Shown piece after piece: positions 47,405 to 60,303 of a DNA stretch of 64,000 nt. The DNA lies in assembly GCA_973895155.1 (NCBI GenBank), contig OZ316893.1, positions 15,066,001 through 15,130,000 on the forward strand, read 5' to 3'. The stretch's first letter is position 1. Each line of letters starts with the position of its first letter. The position numbers and the translations under genes are program-made. A model generated the notes under the pieces. That model did no database searches. It was not told where the DNA came from and worked only from the letters and a program-made list of their open reading frames with translations. This DNA comes from Marsupella aquatica (lineage: Eukaryota; Marchantiophyta).

Positions 47405-50400
47405 CTGAGCAGGAAGCGTAATCCAAAGCCTAAACAGGAAGCCTCAGAACTCATTGCTGTCGTGGGGCTACTCCGAAGTCCTATTTGTGGGACCACATCT
47501 CTTTATTAAATGTGCAAACCACCTACAGTGGCCCTACACTTCCCCTACACAAGATGAGAAACGAAACTACCTCCATCACTGAATCTTTCCATTCTATTGG
47601 CTGGTTTAAGCCTCCAGTATCAGTTTGGCGATAAGAGGTACATTTGGAGTGCAAATTTGCTAGAAAGTACCGCCGAATTCATCTAATTCTGGCCTCATTG
47701 TGCGGTATTTATCGTCAACGTAATTTCCTCCGTCAGAGAACTCGAAACTGCCATGGTTTGTTGAGGACACTTGATGCATGCTCGAAAGTCACCATACATT
47801 ATTGTAGAGCTTTCGCAAAGAGTCCTCTGGAGATCATCTCTCGAAGACTCTTTGCATAGGCAGGGTCAGCCAGGCTAGTACGAGAATTGCGGCACAAATT
47901 CATGAAGGTCAATTGCTCTCACCGCAACGTTTCTCAAGGAGACAGTGGTTTAGGACGTTGACCACGTCATTAGTCCCAGTCTCTTCTTTTCGGTCTGATA
48001 TCCTGTTCAGGACGATCTCCATAGCGTCTTCGGATGATTCCCTCGCACCACTTAACATCATTCGATATTACTATGTAGTATGGTAAAGGATCTGAGCACG
48101 AATGTATCTTTTCCTTAAGGACGCGAGTTTCTCCCAACGTAGCAGATTGATCAAACGACGAACTCAAAACTAGTTTTGAGCTCTCTTCAATTTCGCACCT
48201 TTTGCTAAGCAACACAACAGTCCACGAGATGTTGACAGGATTAATATATGCATAAAATTCTTAAAAGGATGCAAACGATAGAAAACTCATCAAGAACCCA
48301 AAGGAAGAAAGGAAAGAATTGAAAGAAACCAAACTGGCCCAAGATCCAACGCCGCACGCTGCAAACGGAATGACAATCGCTCTGGGATCCTAAAAGCAGT
48401 CAGGTAAGACTGACGTTCTCTGTACAGTCCTCGGCGACCTGAAACAAACAAAATGTGCCTTGTTCGCTGGTTGGCTGGCATCCAGGCACGGAAAGAATCT
48501 CTTTCAGTAAATCATACCTGTTAGGATCAAGTTAGTTATCGACAGCAATGTGACATGCATTGTTAGTTTGGATATTCATTTCCTGAAACCTACTAGTACA
48601 ATGCATAACAACCAGTGCGCCATCGATAAAATTAACGTCCAATCGAACCTAGAACCAATGGCTCTTCTTGAGCTACGCTAGAAGAGAAGGTTCCGTGACC
48701 CGGTCATCTTCGCTGGGCTCCTTTTCCATTAGTGCCCTTCGAACTTCAACTAAAGTCAAAGACCACCGCGTGCAGTTCAAATAACACGCCCAAACGGGAC
48801 TGGTAGGTTGAGGGATCTCAAACACGAGAGACCTTCGCGAAACATCAAAAGTTTGTTTGGAAGGTACGTCGACATCTTGACCCATTCACCCTGATCAGAT
48901 TCTTGTGACATGTATGCTGTTCTTATCTCGAGGTGGTAGGGGAGGGGTCACTGGACAACTGCCTCGCTTCTCTAAAGGAAATACTGTAAATTTGTGGGTC
49001 CAGGCGAAAGACAGTCGTTGTTGTCCTCAAAAGGAAAAATTGCTTAGGTATTAAACTATCTTATACTATGGCCGCTCTGGTCCAGTCCCCTGCTTTTGAA
49101 ACAGATAGCCAACGAAATCCATCTCACTCGCCCATCTTAGTACACTGATGACCAGTTCTGCTCCACGGGTACTAGCTTGTCCTTTGTACCTCTCTTGTGC
49201 CAGCCTGTGATGCGTTGTTTGAACGTCAAGAAGTCTCCAGCTGTGAAATGCCTAAGCACTGCAAGGTGAAAGAAAACAATCTAGTCAGTCTGTTATTGTT
49301 CTCTAATCTTGGATCCTGCTCAAACCCTAAACCCTGTTCCACAATCTTGGATCAAAGGATGGTCATCTACTCATTTCCGTGTCATGTGTGCTCTTTTGGC
49401 ATCTGTCGAGAAAACACTTAAACCACTGTACAGTACCACAACTCTACGAGACTCACGAGAAACAAGTTTGATGCAGCTGTGAATGAAAGGGATGAGTCCG
49501 GTACCTTTGACCTCTTGGCTGCTGTCAGTCCAGAATTATTAAATCAAAGAGGAAACTCCGTGTATATTCTTTGGTGGGCGGCCACACCACATCACATGCA
49601 CGTACTAGCATGTCCCAGGCTGGGAGAGATTTCAACCTGGGACCGAGTACTTACTTGGCCGCGTACTTCACACCAATGCCAGTCGTGGGCCAGTCGTGGG
49701 ACTAAAATGATATTAAACGGGAGACCATGATTTGGTATTTAGATTGAGAAGGCAATTATGTGTTCATGGTTGGCCGTGCAGGGTTACGTTTTCCTTGAAG
49801 TACATCGTCCTTATCTCTCCGTTGCCTACTTGCGCGACATAGTCATACCCCTTAGAGCTGCCGAGCCCTCAAATCTGTGTCCCGGGATGGTACTAAAATC
49901 CATCTTCAGGCGCAATTGAACGAATCATATTCTAGGATGAGGAATTGAGGAGTAAGGAGGGATTGAGTTCAGGAGAAATCTAAATTTTCGTAACGAAAAA
50001 TAATGAGAATATTTGTGTACTTCACAGAGTATTTCCACGTACCTCATATTGTCCTTTTATTTTTATTTAAGCATTGGGCCCGGTGACACGAAACTAAGTT
50101 GACCTTGTGTTGTCGTTACCATTAAGAACATCATCTTTTCGAGAACTTTATTGCTTTTCGCAATGCAAAATGTTAGGTCATTCTTCACTTTTTGTTGTCG
50201 AACTTGGGCCCACATGGCTGTAGTCCTAAACCTTCAAAGATTCGCTTTGTATATATAGTAAGTCCTTGTTTCTAGGACATTGTGAGCAAAAATGCCCCAA
50301 ATTTAGGGAAGTTTTGAGGGACTATTATTACCCATAATGCCCTCCTAACAAGGTGTTAGTAAACTTCAATCTCTGAAAGATTTTTCACTACTATTTTTGG

Positions 50401-51307
50401 TTATTTTTCAGAACCTTTCTTCAAACTTGGACAGCACTGCAAATTGAGAATTTTACTGTTATCCTCAACATACTAGTAAGGACAAATCTCGCAATGCCCC
50501 CTTAAGAGACTTTGATGGACACCCTCTTCCATAAAGTACAGAAAATTACAAAGAGAAAAAGATTTTACGTTGCCAAGTTTTTAGTATTGTGTGTATGTTT
50601 TTCATTCCTATTCCAGGCTTTGAGTTTTTGTCACTGGGTCGTTACTTGTGAGTAAAGCATGCATATACTATTGTAAACATAAACAATCAACAACCATGCA
50701 ACATTTTAACTGCCTTGTGGTTTGCAAAGTACCTGAAAATGTTTGTTTCAAAACAGGTGGCAGGTGAATTTTTTAATTCATCAACCGTCATTACTTATAA
50801 ACAGATTATTATAAGGAGCACTTAGGGTCATAGTTGAAACAAGGGACACAGCTCTTTTAAAAAATAAAAATGGGACACCATTCTTAGCAAATACACAAGT
50901 AAATACTACTTGTTGAGACAATACTGGACAGCATAATGTCATATGGAACCAATGTGTAATTTGCAATTAACATAGAGACACAGGTCTTTTAAAAAATAAA
51001 AATGGGACACAGTTCTTAGCAAATACTCAAAGCCACAAGCATATACTAATTGTTGAGACAATCCTGGACACCATAAAGTCACATGGAAACCAATGTATAA
51101 TTTGCAATTATCATAGACACATACATTCAGACATTCCCTTTGGACTAGGTCCACCTCTGCGAGAACAAATCAATATGCAGTCACACCACACATCCGCCAT
51201 AACCTAACAAGCTACCAAGCTGCTCTATGAGAATTCCACTCTCCCTCTATTGAACACTGATATCTAATATGAGCACAATAAGTGCTCCTCCAAGTATAGG
51301 CCCTTTA
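47405..51307. other. Gene-poor region with weak minus-strand coding hints
   Basis: On the minus strand, three open stretches (48885-48673, 48481-48290, 48215-47970) have protein-like composition. The last contains PYYIVISNDVKWCEG, faintly like GT11-type fucosyltransferases (SDD.WC). I cannot connect them into a gene. The rest, 49000-50800, shows nothing recognisable. Confidence 0.3.
50845..51115. repeat. Tandem duplication of about 130-140 bp
   Basis: Two copies share CTTTTAAAAAATAAAAATGG, TTCTTAGCAAATAC, TTGTTGAGACAAT.CTGGACA and ATTTGCAATTA. They are diverged at roughly one base in ten. Confidence 0.7.
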
Positions 51308-51558
51308 TGTTACTAGGCATTTTACTCTCAGGTCTAGGGTTACGACTCATTGCTAAGGATCTAGCCAGTTGAGAGATAGAAGGAGAATTTTTATTGCAAA
51401 GACTCGGTATGATTGATGGGCCCAGAGTGCAATAAAGCTCGTATGTGTTCCTATGGACAAAGCCTCAGCTGAGATGAACCATGTATCTCTTTGTGTCAAT
51501 TACTTGTCCATTGGATGATATGGGCTTGTCGTTGTGAATGTTGTCTTTTTGCTCAATA
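51308..51558 (+). repeat. Decayed solo copia LTR
   Basis: About 251 bp, beginning TGTTACTAGG and ending GCTCAATA. It matches the R-U5-like half of the copia 1 LTR (GAGATAG, AATAAAGCTC, GATGAACCATGTATCTC, GGGCTTG.CGTTG) but lacks much of U3. No target duplication is evident. Confidence 0.65.
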
Positions 51559-54500
51559 CTCTCCAGTAGTCTAGCCTCAACCTTAACCTTGACTAACTTG
51601 TGCTCCAGTTAACCTAACCAGGTGCTAGAGTTAAGTACCAATACTTATGTCCTAATTATAGTGTGCGATATAATGTCCCCAAAGGCGAGAGCTTTAGCTT
51701 GAGTTTTGAGAGGCTAATATTGTCCATAACGTTCTGGAACTAGACCTTAGTACCCTCAAAAGGCCTAAGAGATTTTTAGTTTTACTAATTTGAGTAAAAG
51801 TAGAGGAGAATCTTCCCAAGAGGTGATCCAAATCTTGACCTGCATTCTTCCCCAAGAAAGAACTGAAAAATACAAAAGGAAAAAGTACAGAGCGCATTAA
51901 GTGTTCCATATTCCTACTATAGCTAATGAGTTGTGGTTGGAATCATTCTGTAAGGGGGTGTTGCATTGTACACTTACCCAGCAACAAACACAGGAAAGTG
52001 TGTCATATTGCCTCCCAAATCCAGTTCCCCTGGAAAATACCCTATGCCCTGAAAATTCTATCAGCTGGGACATAAAAGGCAGTCCAAATAGATCCTGTCA
52101 TGACAAAAAAATTACCTCGCCAGTCAAGTGACTTAGCTTCCAAAAGGTTTGCAAACAAAATCAAATAGCAACCAATACATAACTCATCGTAGAAACAGAG
52201 TAAATGGACCCTGCTAATGTTAGTAGCAGAGGCAAGCTTGCTGAGCCTCGCTTGGCTAATTTTAGGAGAGTACCAAATGATGTCCGGCTAAATCTGGCAG
52301 TGAACAAGTTTGGGGGACACTGTTCCAAAAATTAGTTGCGCAAGGATTCAGTTAGTGCTTAGTTTGGGGGACAGGAAAATAAGAACGATTTACAAAGTTG
52401 AAAAAGAAAGTAATATACTCCACTTGAAATGCTCACCTTGTAGTATACTATTGTTTGCATGGACCCACACTGCTGTTCATCAACACAGAGTTCATGACTA
52501 CTTCTTTTGGGAGATATCGTCAAAGTCCTCACCTGCTAGATGCAAGTTATGTGAGATCCTTCATTAGGGCACATGAACCTTGATTGACTCTCATCCAGAA
52601 TATCAAGGGCCATGTTGAGATAGCCCAAATAATGCAGATTGACTGCAGAATGCAGGCCGCAGTTTGGAAATGGCTAGAGGGAGGTCTAGATTCATTTTCT
52701 TCCATTCCTCTTAGAGCATTTACCAGTATGGAAATGGCATTTACCACCCAAAAGGGAACTCTAGAGTGCCCCACAATCACCAAAGCTGGTTCCTGGCCCC
52801 AGCAAAATTTCTACCTGGGCCTGCAATCATGGGCTCCTGAAGCTGGAAATTGAGGCCTGAAATTGGGTCTAAATATTGGACTCTCTATGGTCTCTCACAG
52901 CCACAAGTCAATATGTTTCCAGACACGTACAAAATGAAGCAATTCCTAGCATGGTTGGTGGGTGTGGGTTAAAATCCCATCCGACTAAACCCTTTCCCTG
53001 CCCGCCTGGCATTTTAAAGGTCCCGGTAATCTGCCTGATGCCAGCCGTGGATAGCAGGCATGCAGGGGACTGCTCTTACTATGCCGGTGCAGTGGTGTGA
53101 GTTTGTGTAACTTGAGTAGCAAGGGATTGTTGGTTACCTCTCTACTGATGGTAACATGACCGTGTAGCTTAGCCCATGAGTGTTTGTCCCCTGCGTGAAA
53201 TATGCTGTTTCTCCCGTTGCATTTTACTGTTTAGTAAACCAAGGTTTCAACATATACATAAGAAATCAGAGAGTAGTTTCCTTCTCTTATACAAGTTGCC
53301 TTATAAACTATTCTGTGTAACCTCTACTATTGCCATGTGGTTGCTCATTTCAAATAGTGTATGAAAGAGTTTTCTAGTATCGATGTCATCTCATAGGTCA
53401 CCATAGGGAAAAACAACATCTTAAGATAGTTCATACTTTTTAAGAAATCACCAAAAAATGCTTTTAGACTATGAGGGTCATGTGATTGGAAGTGAGTGGG
53501 CAAGCCTACAGGGTAGCTCCACTGTTCACCTTGGCAAATGAGGGTGGCCGGTTTGCGTTTCTGTCTTGAACTACTGTTCATCTTGGCAAATGAAGGTGAC
53601 TGGTTTGTGAATGGAAGTGAGGAAGAACACTTAGTAGACTCTCTCCAGCCGAATAGTGACATACATTTGTTGTATGAAACCCATTTCAGGGTGCCCACAA
53701 TTCGGACAGGGACCCACACCAGGTGGGAGAAAGGATTATAGCAGGGCCACAAAGTGAACAACTAGTGACCAAGAAGATAATCAGAACTCCTTCCACTACC
53801 CACAACACCCATCCCACCCACGAATATATATCTTCCATATCCCTGTGTTGAGGGAGGATTGAACCTGGGACTTCTTAGTTCCAAGCTAGTCCCCTAACCA
53901 ACTTACCTAAGCCATTTGATTAAGGAGGCAGGTTTGCAGTGACAAACTTTTACAACTTATTTGCTTGAAGAGACCATTGCAAAAGAATATTTTAAATTTT
54001 GATCATAAGAACTCCAAATATTCCCTAAATCAGGAGGCTACTCGCCAAATCTACGAGTTCAGTTTAAATTCGAAGACAATCAAATGATAACTAATACATG
54101 TGCCGAATTACCTGCTTCCAAACCTCACACGGAGTAAGAAATCCGCTGTGACCCGGTGAGAGACGTCCACTTGCCGGTTGTCCATCGGATCCAGTACGCT
54201 ATATGGAACTGTATAATAATATTTCATACTCTTGTTACACGTAGACAGATTACAGTACTGTAGTTAGTGCGGAAAGCCTGTGTTCTGCCGAATTTCCCCG
54301 TGCAAACAAAGAACAGGGGAGGATGCTCTGGACGCCAGGAAGATTCTCTGGGCGACTGCATCATGCCATCGTGTAACCCCCCGCCCCATATGTATGCATG
54401 TTGGGTGGGTGGGGGCACCCTTTCCGATCATCCATCCATCCATCCATCGACATGAGTCATCATGTCGGCGCACCCATGACAAGACTGATGTAGTGATGTC

Positions 54501-54990
54501 GATGCAGGGCCCACACCAATGTGTGTAATGCCCGATTAGAGGTGATGACTTTGTGCTCTCCTTTGGAAACCGTTGGGTAACCAATTGACTACTGAAAGTA
54601 TAATATTAAAAAAGTAGCAAAATCGAACTATCTAACTACTGTATATAATAACAGGCCCGTGACCAAAGGGGATTTGGGCACATTAGTCCGAACAAAGTGA
54701 AAAATGAATAAAACCAAACAAAAACATAAATCATCAAATGTTTCCTTCTGCCTAAGTAAGCCATCATGATCTTGTCTAAATATAAATATTATATAAAATA
54801 TATTGTATTTTTTTTTTGGTTTTTTGAGAACAAAGTAAATTATATAGAAATCTAGTATTGCAGTCTAATATTTTAATCCAGGATTGGAGTCCCAATGTAT
54901 TATTGACAAAAGTATCTTGGGGGCTAGTTTTGGGACCCCATCACAAGCTGAACATAGTTCAGCCAATTATCAAAAGTATTTTGGAGGGCT
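51559..54990. repeat. Gene-poor region with SINE-like and simple repeats
   Basis: At about 53850-53920 the minus strand reads like a tRNA-derived SINE head: GGCTTAGGTAAGTTGGTTAG, then B box GGTTCAATCC. At 53521-53608 a 34-bp phrase (CTGTTCACCTTGGCAAATGA...) is repeated 54 bp apart. An ATCC microsatellite lies at about 54428-54449. No gene is recognised; the 138-aa minus ORF at 53345-53761 is unlike any family I know. Confidence 0.45.
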
Positions 54991-56200
54991 CATAGTCTAC
55001 CATGAAGCACAAAGACACTTGTGAAGCACACTTGTGAAGCAAGAATGTGGTTCAAATATATAACACAATGCCAAAGGGCAAGAAAATACAGAACCGGGAG
55101 ACATGACCCCAATGGCAAAGCAGCCAAATGAAGAGGGGAAAGGAGGGGAAAGGGCCACAAGCAGACCAAAGGGTCCAGCAACCCAAGGGGTCCCCAACTA
55201 AAATCCACTAAGGTACAAAGACACAAAAAGAGGTAACCTACACCGAAGCCATGAAGTCTAACACCCTACTGACCGGAAAACTAAAATGTCTTGTAGAGTT
55301 CCGGAGTAAATCGCATAGGGAGGTCACAAAGTGAAACCTACAGAGAGGCCCTAAAACCAAATGCCTTGGGACAAGGGAGGGTGAAAGCCTGGGCCCGTTG
55401 CAGAGCTACATACACCCACTGTCAAAAAAATGCAATGAGGACAGATACAAGGGGGAAAGACCTCCTCTCAATACAAAAAATTGCATAGGCCCAAACGAAC
55501 TGGTAAAAGGTAGGGTGGAGAGCACCAAAAATCTCTAGAACAAAAGGGTAGGAAAAATCCCCTGGGGAGCAAACTGCATAGGCCTCCTCCTTGAGTTGGG
55601 CCACCTTGGATGCAGCATGGCCAGGCGCATGGACTGCAATTGCAGCATGATTCCCTCCTTTAGGATCAGCAACAATCACATCCCCAAGAGAACAAACCTA
55701 GCCCTAGAAAAAACCAGATCAACCCACCGCCAGTCAGGAAGACCATCCCAAGGGGGAAACACATGTCATTATTCCATAGCGACATGGTAACCAAAGTCTC
55801 TCACAATGTCAGCCACCACGTCACGAATGTCATCATGGGTGGCAGTCCTCTCGCTCCCATGTGAACTCCTAGTGAATCCAACGACGCCCCACAAACAGGT
55901 GGTTGGGGATGCAAGGTGAGTCTCTGAAAATGCTGTAGTGGACTTGAATGTCCTCACCTTTGTTGTAATAGTATGTTCAAAAAGTGGGACCAAGCTAGTG
56001 ATAAGAGAATGGAAAAGCTACGCCAAAAATTGATTGATGGGCAACCACTGGGCATCACATGTGAGAAGCCTAACCTGAACATACCACCAGCGGGTCACTT
56101 TGACCCTTGGTCAGAATTTTCTAAGCACTTTAAGCAGTTTGGTCCGAATTCAAATTGTTCCACTATGGCTAATGGAAGTGCATCCAAGATACTCAAATGC
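54990..56200 (-). other. Possible decayed transposon-derived coding relic
   Basis: Protein-like minus-strand stretches at 55993-55769 (GSERTATHDDIRDVVADIVR), 55679-55422 and 55226-54990 lie in different frames with short gaps, as in a degenerate LINE or other element. No diagnostic RT or transposase motif is visible. The plus-strand ORF at 55973-56206 (KKWDQASDKRMEKLRQKLID) is unrecognised. Confidence 0.3.
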
Positions 56201-56206
56201 TGTTAG

Positions 56207-58179
56207 AATCAAGCTCAAGGTTCATTCCTTGTTAATGGATGCTACAGTGTTTTGTCAGATTGAGCATTAACTACCTGTAAACGCTCCTGCTTTGTATAAA
56301 AGATAGTACTGGACCAGAATCTTTTCTGAAAAATAAAAGGCAGCCAATCCTTCTTGTATTGGTTAAAAATCATGTGAGCAACATTGAGCATAGCTATTGG
56401 CCTTTAGATAGCTGGGCCACCTTCTTTGTAGAGCAGGACAATGATCCCATTTTGTCAAGTCAAATGGCATACGACTTCCCACATTCCTGGTCAAAAAGGC
56501 TTTGTGCAACATAGGGCCCGCTATGTCCCAATTATTGACAAATCATTCTCGTGGGACCATGTCTTAGCCTTGTACGCCCCTGGTAATCACACATCAAAAT
56601 GTGGTTGCATTCATTGATTAAAAAAATAATAATAATATTATCACTGTATGTATGCAGGGTGTCGTACATAATATTTGTCATATTTTGATGTACAGTTACC
56701 TAGACCCCTTGTACTCTACCTCAATGTAATAGCATTAATATTGTCTACCCTACCCTACCTCTATTTATTATTATTACACAAATGTCAAAACGCCACTTAA
56801 TGAAGAACACTACGAGCATTTTAAAATTTCAACCAGACGAGCATTAAAATTTCTTAGGAACAGAGAGGTCACAGTATAATTCAAGTTTTAGTAAAATTAA
56901 GGGCGTAGGCCTGAAACTTTACTCCATGAGATCAAGGTAAACTAGAAACCATCACCACACCAGGTCAGAACGACAGTACACGGAGGTAGGATATTAGGAC
57001 TGAACATAATGTAGTGCTCATGTGACTAATAATTTGATATGAAAGTTACACTCTGGAGCCTATTGTCGATAGTGAAGCCTGGACAATGTGACTCTTGGGT
57101 GCTAGCAACTTTAGGGGTTCAGCAACAAGTGATGAGCCTGAGCAAAGCTTCGATGGTCAGGCTAGTAATCAGTGTAGTGGCATAAGTTGAATTCAGCATT
57201 GCTTGACAAACCAGAGGTCACCATATTATTAGGGTGTTCAACCCAGTTGTTTCAGTGGAGGTTTTATGAGACCAGAATGCTGCAAGCTGTGTCATGCCAA
57301 GGGACAGTGCCTCTTATGCACATCGGCATGTCCCTCGCCTGCCCGCTAGGTATGTAGTTAGGGTTAGTGTACTACCTGAGTTAGCGACATGTTCTTGTAG
57401 CAAGTCTGGGCCGTTCTTGAAGCAAATGTGCTTGTTAGTGTGACGCCAGGACTTTGCTTGCTTAGGGCATGTCTTTCTTTGTGGGTTTTCAGTTCTTCTT
57501 GAATCGCTGTCGACAGAGCTCAAACAGTGCTCGTCGGTTCCGTACACGGGATTCACACAGTGATTCGTTAGATGCTCCCGGCCGATCTTGGCATCCCGCC
57601 GGTTTTTGATTCGATTTCAGTACACTTGTTTCTATCATGCCTTTTATTCAAGAAGAACTGCTGAGTTGCCGGCGAGGGGAAGAAGGTAGGAGACATTCTT
57701 GTCTCAGCTGCTTATGTCGGTCCAGACAATTCCCGTCGAAGTCGGTGCAATTTCTTTGAGCAACAATGGAGGGACGGGTTGAAATTATGAGTTTAATGTC
57801 GCGTTATGTGTAAGTATACACATAAAGCTTCTATTGGAACCCAAATTTTCCTTCCCAGGTGTGTCCGCGATCCCTTCCGTTGAATGTTGCCTCCGTCGAT
57901 TGCCGGCCGTAGCATGACCTACTTCCGACTGCCATTCGACTGCCGCGAAGTGGAGGCGACTTGCTGCTGATTGACATACGCGAGGCCGTTTTTTGGTGTT
58001 TCCCGGCCAATTTCTCTCCTTTTTCCATTCTGTTCAGGCAGCTCCCGTCGCGAGCTGTTTCCTGGCCGCGACCCCTTTTCTTTACTTGGCAGCTGCCGTC
58101 GCGAGCTGCCTCCTAGTCCTGCCGTTGCCCTACCTGCAGCCTGAGTATACACATGTGGGGCTCATCAATGCCCAAAGCC
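56207..58179. other. Intergenic, nothing recognised
   Basis: AT-rich to about 56800, then mixed. From about 57800 the sequence becomes richer in GC and may already belong to the methyltransferase element (a GTGTAAGTATACAC motif at about 57807 resembles motifs at 58144 and 58823). Confidence 0.35.
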
Positions 58180-58930
58180 GCGCATAGGGCTGTGCGCCCT
58201 CCCTTCGCTCCTCCTTACTCACATAGGGGGGGTCCCGTTTTTCTTTCGCCTCCCCCTCGCCTCGTTTTAGCCTCGACCTTCCGTTGCCAGCATTAAGAGA
58301 GGGGGGGAGTACAGACTCCCTTCTCTTGGGAGTAGATTTTCGCACAAGGAGGGAGAGGGCACGAGGCCCTATGAAGCATTAAAAGCAGGGGGAGGGGAAG
58401 TTGAGCACAACCTATCAAGCCAGGGGGAAGCGAGTGCCAATAGAGGGCTCGAGGCCCTAGGCAACATTAAAGCAAGGGGGAGGGGGAGTCGAAGCAGCAG
58501 CGCAAGGAGTGGGCACGAGGCCCTAAGCAACATTAAGGAGGGGTGGGGGAGTTAGTCGCTCCCTTCTCTTCGGGAGCACATCAGGAGTTAGGAGGGGGCG
58601 CGAAGCCCTATGCAGGGCCCAAGCCATTGATTGAATCACAGTGGTTTGTGCATAGGCTGTCTTAATTGGGGCCCCATTTCTTTTCTTTCGCTGCGCTCTC
58701 GCCTCGCTTCCTCGCTTCGCCGCGCCTTTTCCTCCTTAATTAAGTGCTCCGCAGCCTGTACGTACATAGGGTCTCGTCACTTTTCCAGTGTGCTTGATAC
58801 TTCCCGGGTCCACATCGGGGCCCGATGTATACACTTAACCGAGCCCCATGTTTGTACATTTGCAAGGGCCCCATGTATACACTTAAGGGGGGCCCAGGTT
58901 TACGTTTTTAAGGGCCCATTTTTTTGGATT
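58180..58930 (+). repeat. Leader of the methyltransferase element: repeated palindromic GC-rich units
   Basis: From 58285 to 58625 the phrase GGGC.CGAGGCCCTA..CA.CATTAA recurs about four times at 70-80-bp spacing, each followed by a GGGGGAGGGG-type run. CTCCCTTCTCTT.GGGAG inverted motifs occur twice (58315, 58559). From 58800 to 58930 GTATACACTTAA occurs twice among GGGCCC runs. These are upstream of gag and probably LTR or leader sequence, but I could not place LTR ends. Confidence 0.5.
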
Positions 58931-59146
58931 TCTTTGTTGCCGCAACGTGTCATCTGCATAAAGCTGAGGGCCCGGCATATTCATCAGACAGTCAATCCAG
59001 CAAGCATAACACCAGTACAATTGGAGTTTTTAAGGGTCTTTTCTTTGCTGACGGCTTTTCTATGTCTTTTCTTTGCTACGAGCCAGGAGGTAGCAGCACA
59101 TCGCCACTGACACCCACGTACCATTTACGGAGTGATCCACGACCAT

Positions 59147-59160
59147 TGGTGCCAATTTCA
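59147..59160 (+). promoter_or_regulatory. Weak candidate primer binding site
   Basis: TGGTGCCAATTTCA follows a CA dinucleotide 131 bases before the first gag ATG. It starts with TGG as a PBS must, but I cannot match a specific tRNA or define the preceding LTR. Confidence 0.2.
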
Positions 59161-59277
59161 TTGGAGTCTCGGCAATTTTGATGACGTCCACAGATTGCAG
59201 CAGCACCCACACCACGCAATCCTTCTGCTCAATTTGGCGGTCGCTTCACTACTAACCCGAAGCCTGCTATCACTTCC

Positions 59278-60303
59278 TTGCCATTTACCCCTTCTGCATC
59301 AGTGGTTGTTCCAGCTTCACCGACATACAGCATGGATGCTAGCCACTCATCTGGCCGCATTGAGCGCTTCAGCGGGCGGCCAGGCACTATTTCTTTACGT
59401 GAGTTCAAATCCACTTTCTACACTGTCATTTATGAATTGGAGTTGAAGTACGGCAGCAATTTCACAAATGCTTTTGCATTTAAGCAGCTAGCCAGGTATG
59501 TGCACCACGAGGCTTTGGATGTGTATGAGCAGCACTCTCAACGGCTGCTTGCTATCACACAATTGCCTAACCCTGCCTATGCCAGTGCAATTGCGGCTGC
59601 CTCACAATTGGCATTACAGAATGCCATTGCAGCCCATGCTGCTGCTCCTGCCACTTCCCCTCCTACTCCAGTTCCTACCACTGCGCCAGTTACTCCCACT
59701 ATCTTGGCACAGGCTACATCAGGCATTTCTCCCACCATTGATTCCTCTGCCTTTGCTGATCCAGTGGCTGAGTTTTTCCAGGTTCTTGAATTAGAATTCC
59801 CTATCAAGAGTGCTGACAAAATCATGCAGTTGGCCACCTTTATGAGGCAGCGCAATGAAACATTGAAGATGATGTATTGCCGGCTTCTCAAGCTGAAGGA
59901 GGACACCCAGAGCATCACTAACCTGGAAGCTGCTCATCGCTATCTTCGCGCATTGGAGGGCACTCCAACTCTCCATTCGCAAGTGTTGCAGCAAGTATTC
60001 TCAGAGTTTGGAGACAACTACACCCTGCTCAATGTCTATGACACTGCTGAGAAACTTGAGTTGGCCCATGCACATTATGAGGCCAGTATTGCACGTCCAC
60101 CGCGATCCAGGTACCAGGCTGCTGCCCCTACACTGGCCACCCCTTCCCGTGTGCCACAGTATGGTTCCAAGACCAAGCCAGCCCATGCTGCTTTCATGCT
60201 GCCATCTTGCAACTACTGTGGTAACCCCAATCACAAGGCTAATGACTGTGATATTGTTGCTGAGGACCTGTCTTGTGATTTTTGCGGAAAAGTGGGTCAC
60301 TTG
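59278..60303 (+). CDS. Gag with CCHC zinc knuckle
   Basis: The frame opens at ATG 59278 or, more plausibly, 59332 (MDASHSSGRIERFSGRPGTI). Gag-like helical segments are REFKSTFYTVIYELELKYG and DPVAEFFQVLELEFPIKSAD, followed by LATFMRQRNETLKMMYCRLL and YLRALEGTP. A canonical knuckle CNYCGNPNHKANDC lies near 60209-60250. A second, CDFCGKVGHLE, near 60272-60305, loses its last Cys exactly where the reading frame changes. The frame stays open to 60528, but similarity passes to the -1 frame at about 60303. Gag packages element RNA into virus-like particles. A 17-residue Ala/Pro/Thr-rich insert splits the domain. Confidence 0.75.

Noticed and set aside
58631-59110. 159-aa ORF before gag
   Set aside because: Translation of leader repeats with GGGCCC runs; no domain, and a stop separates it from gag.
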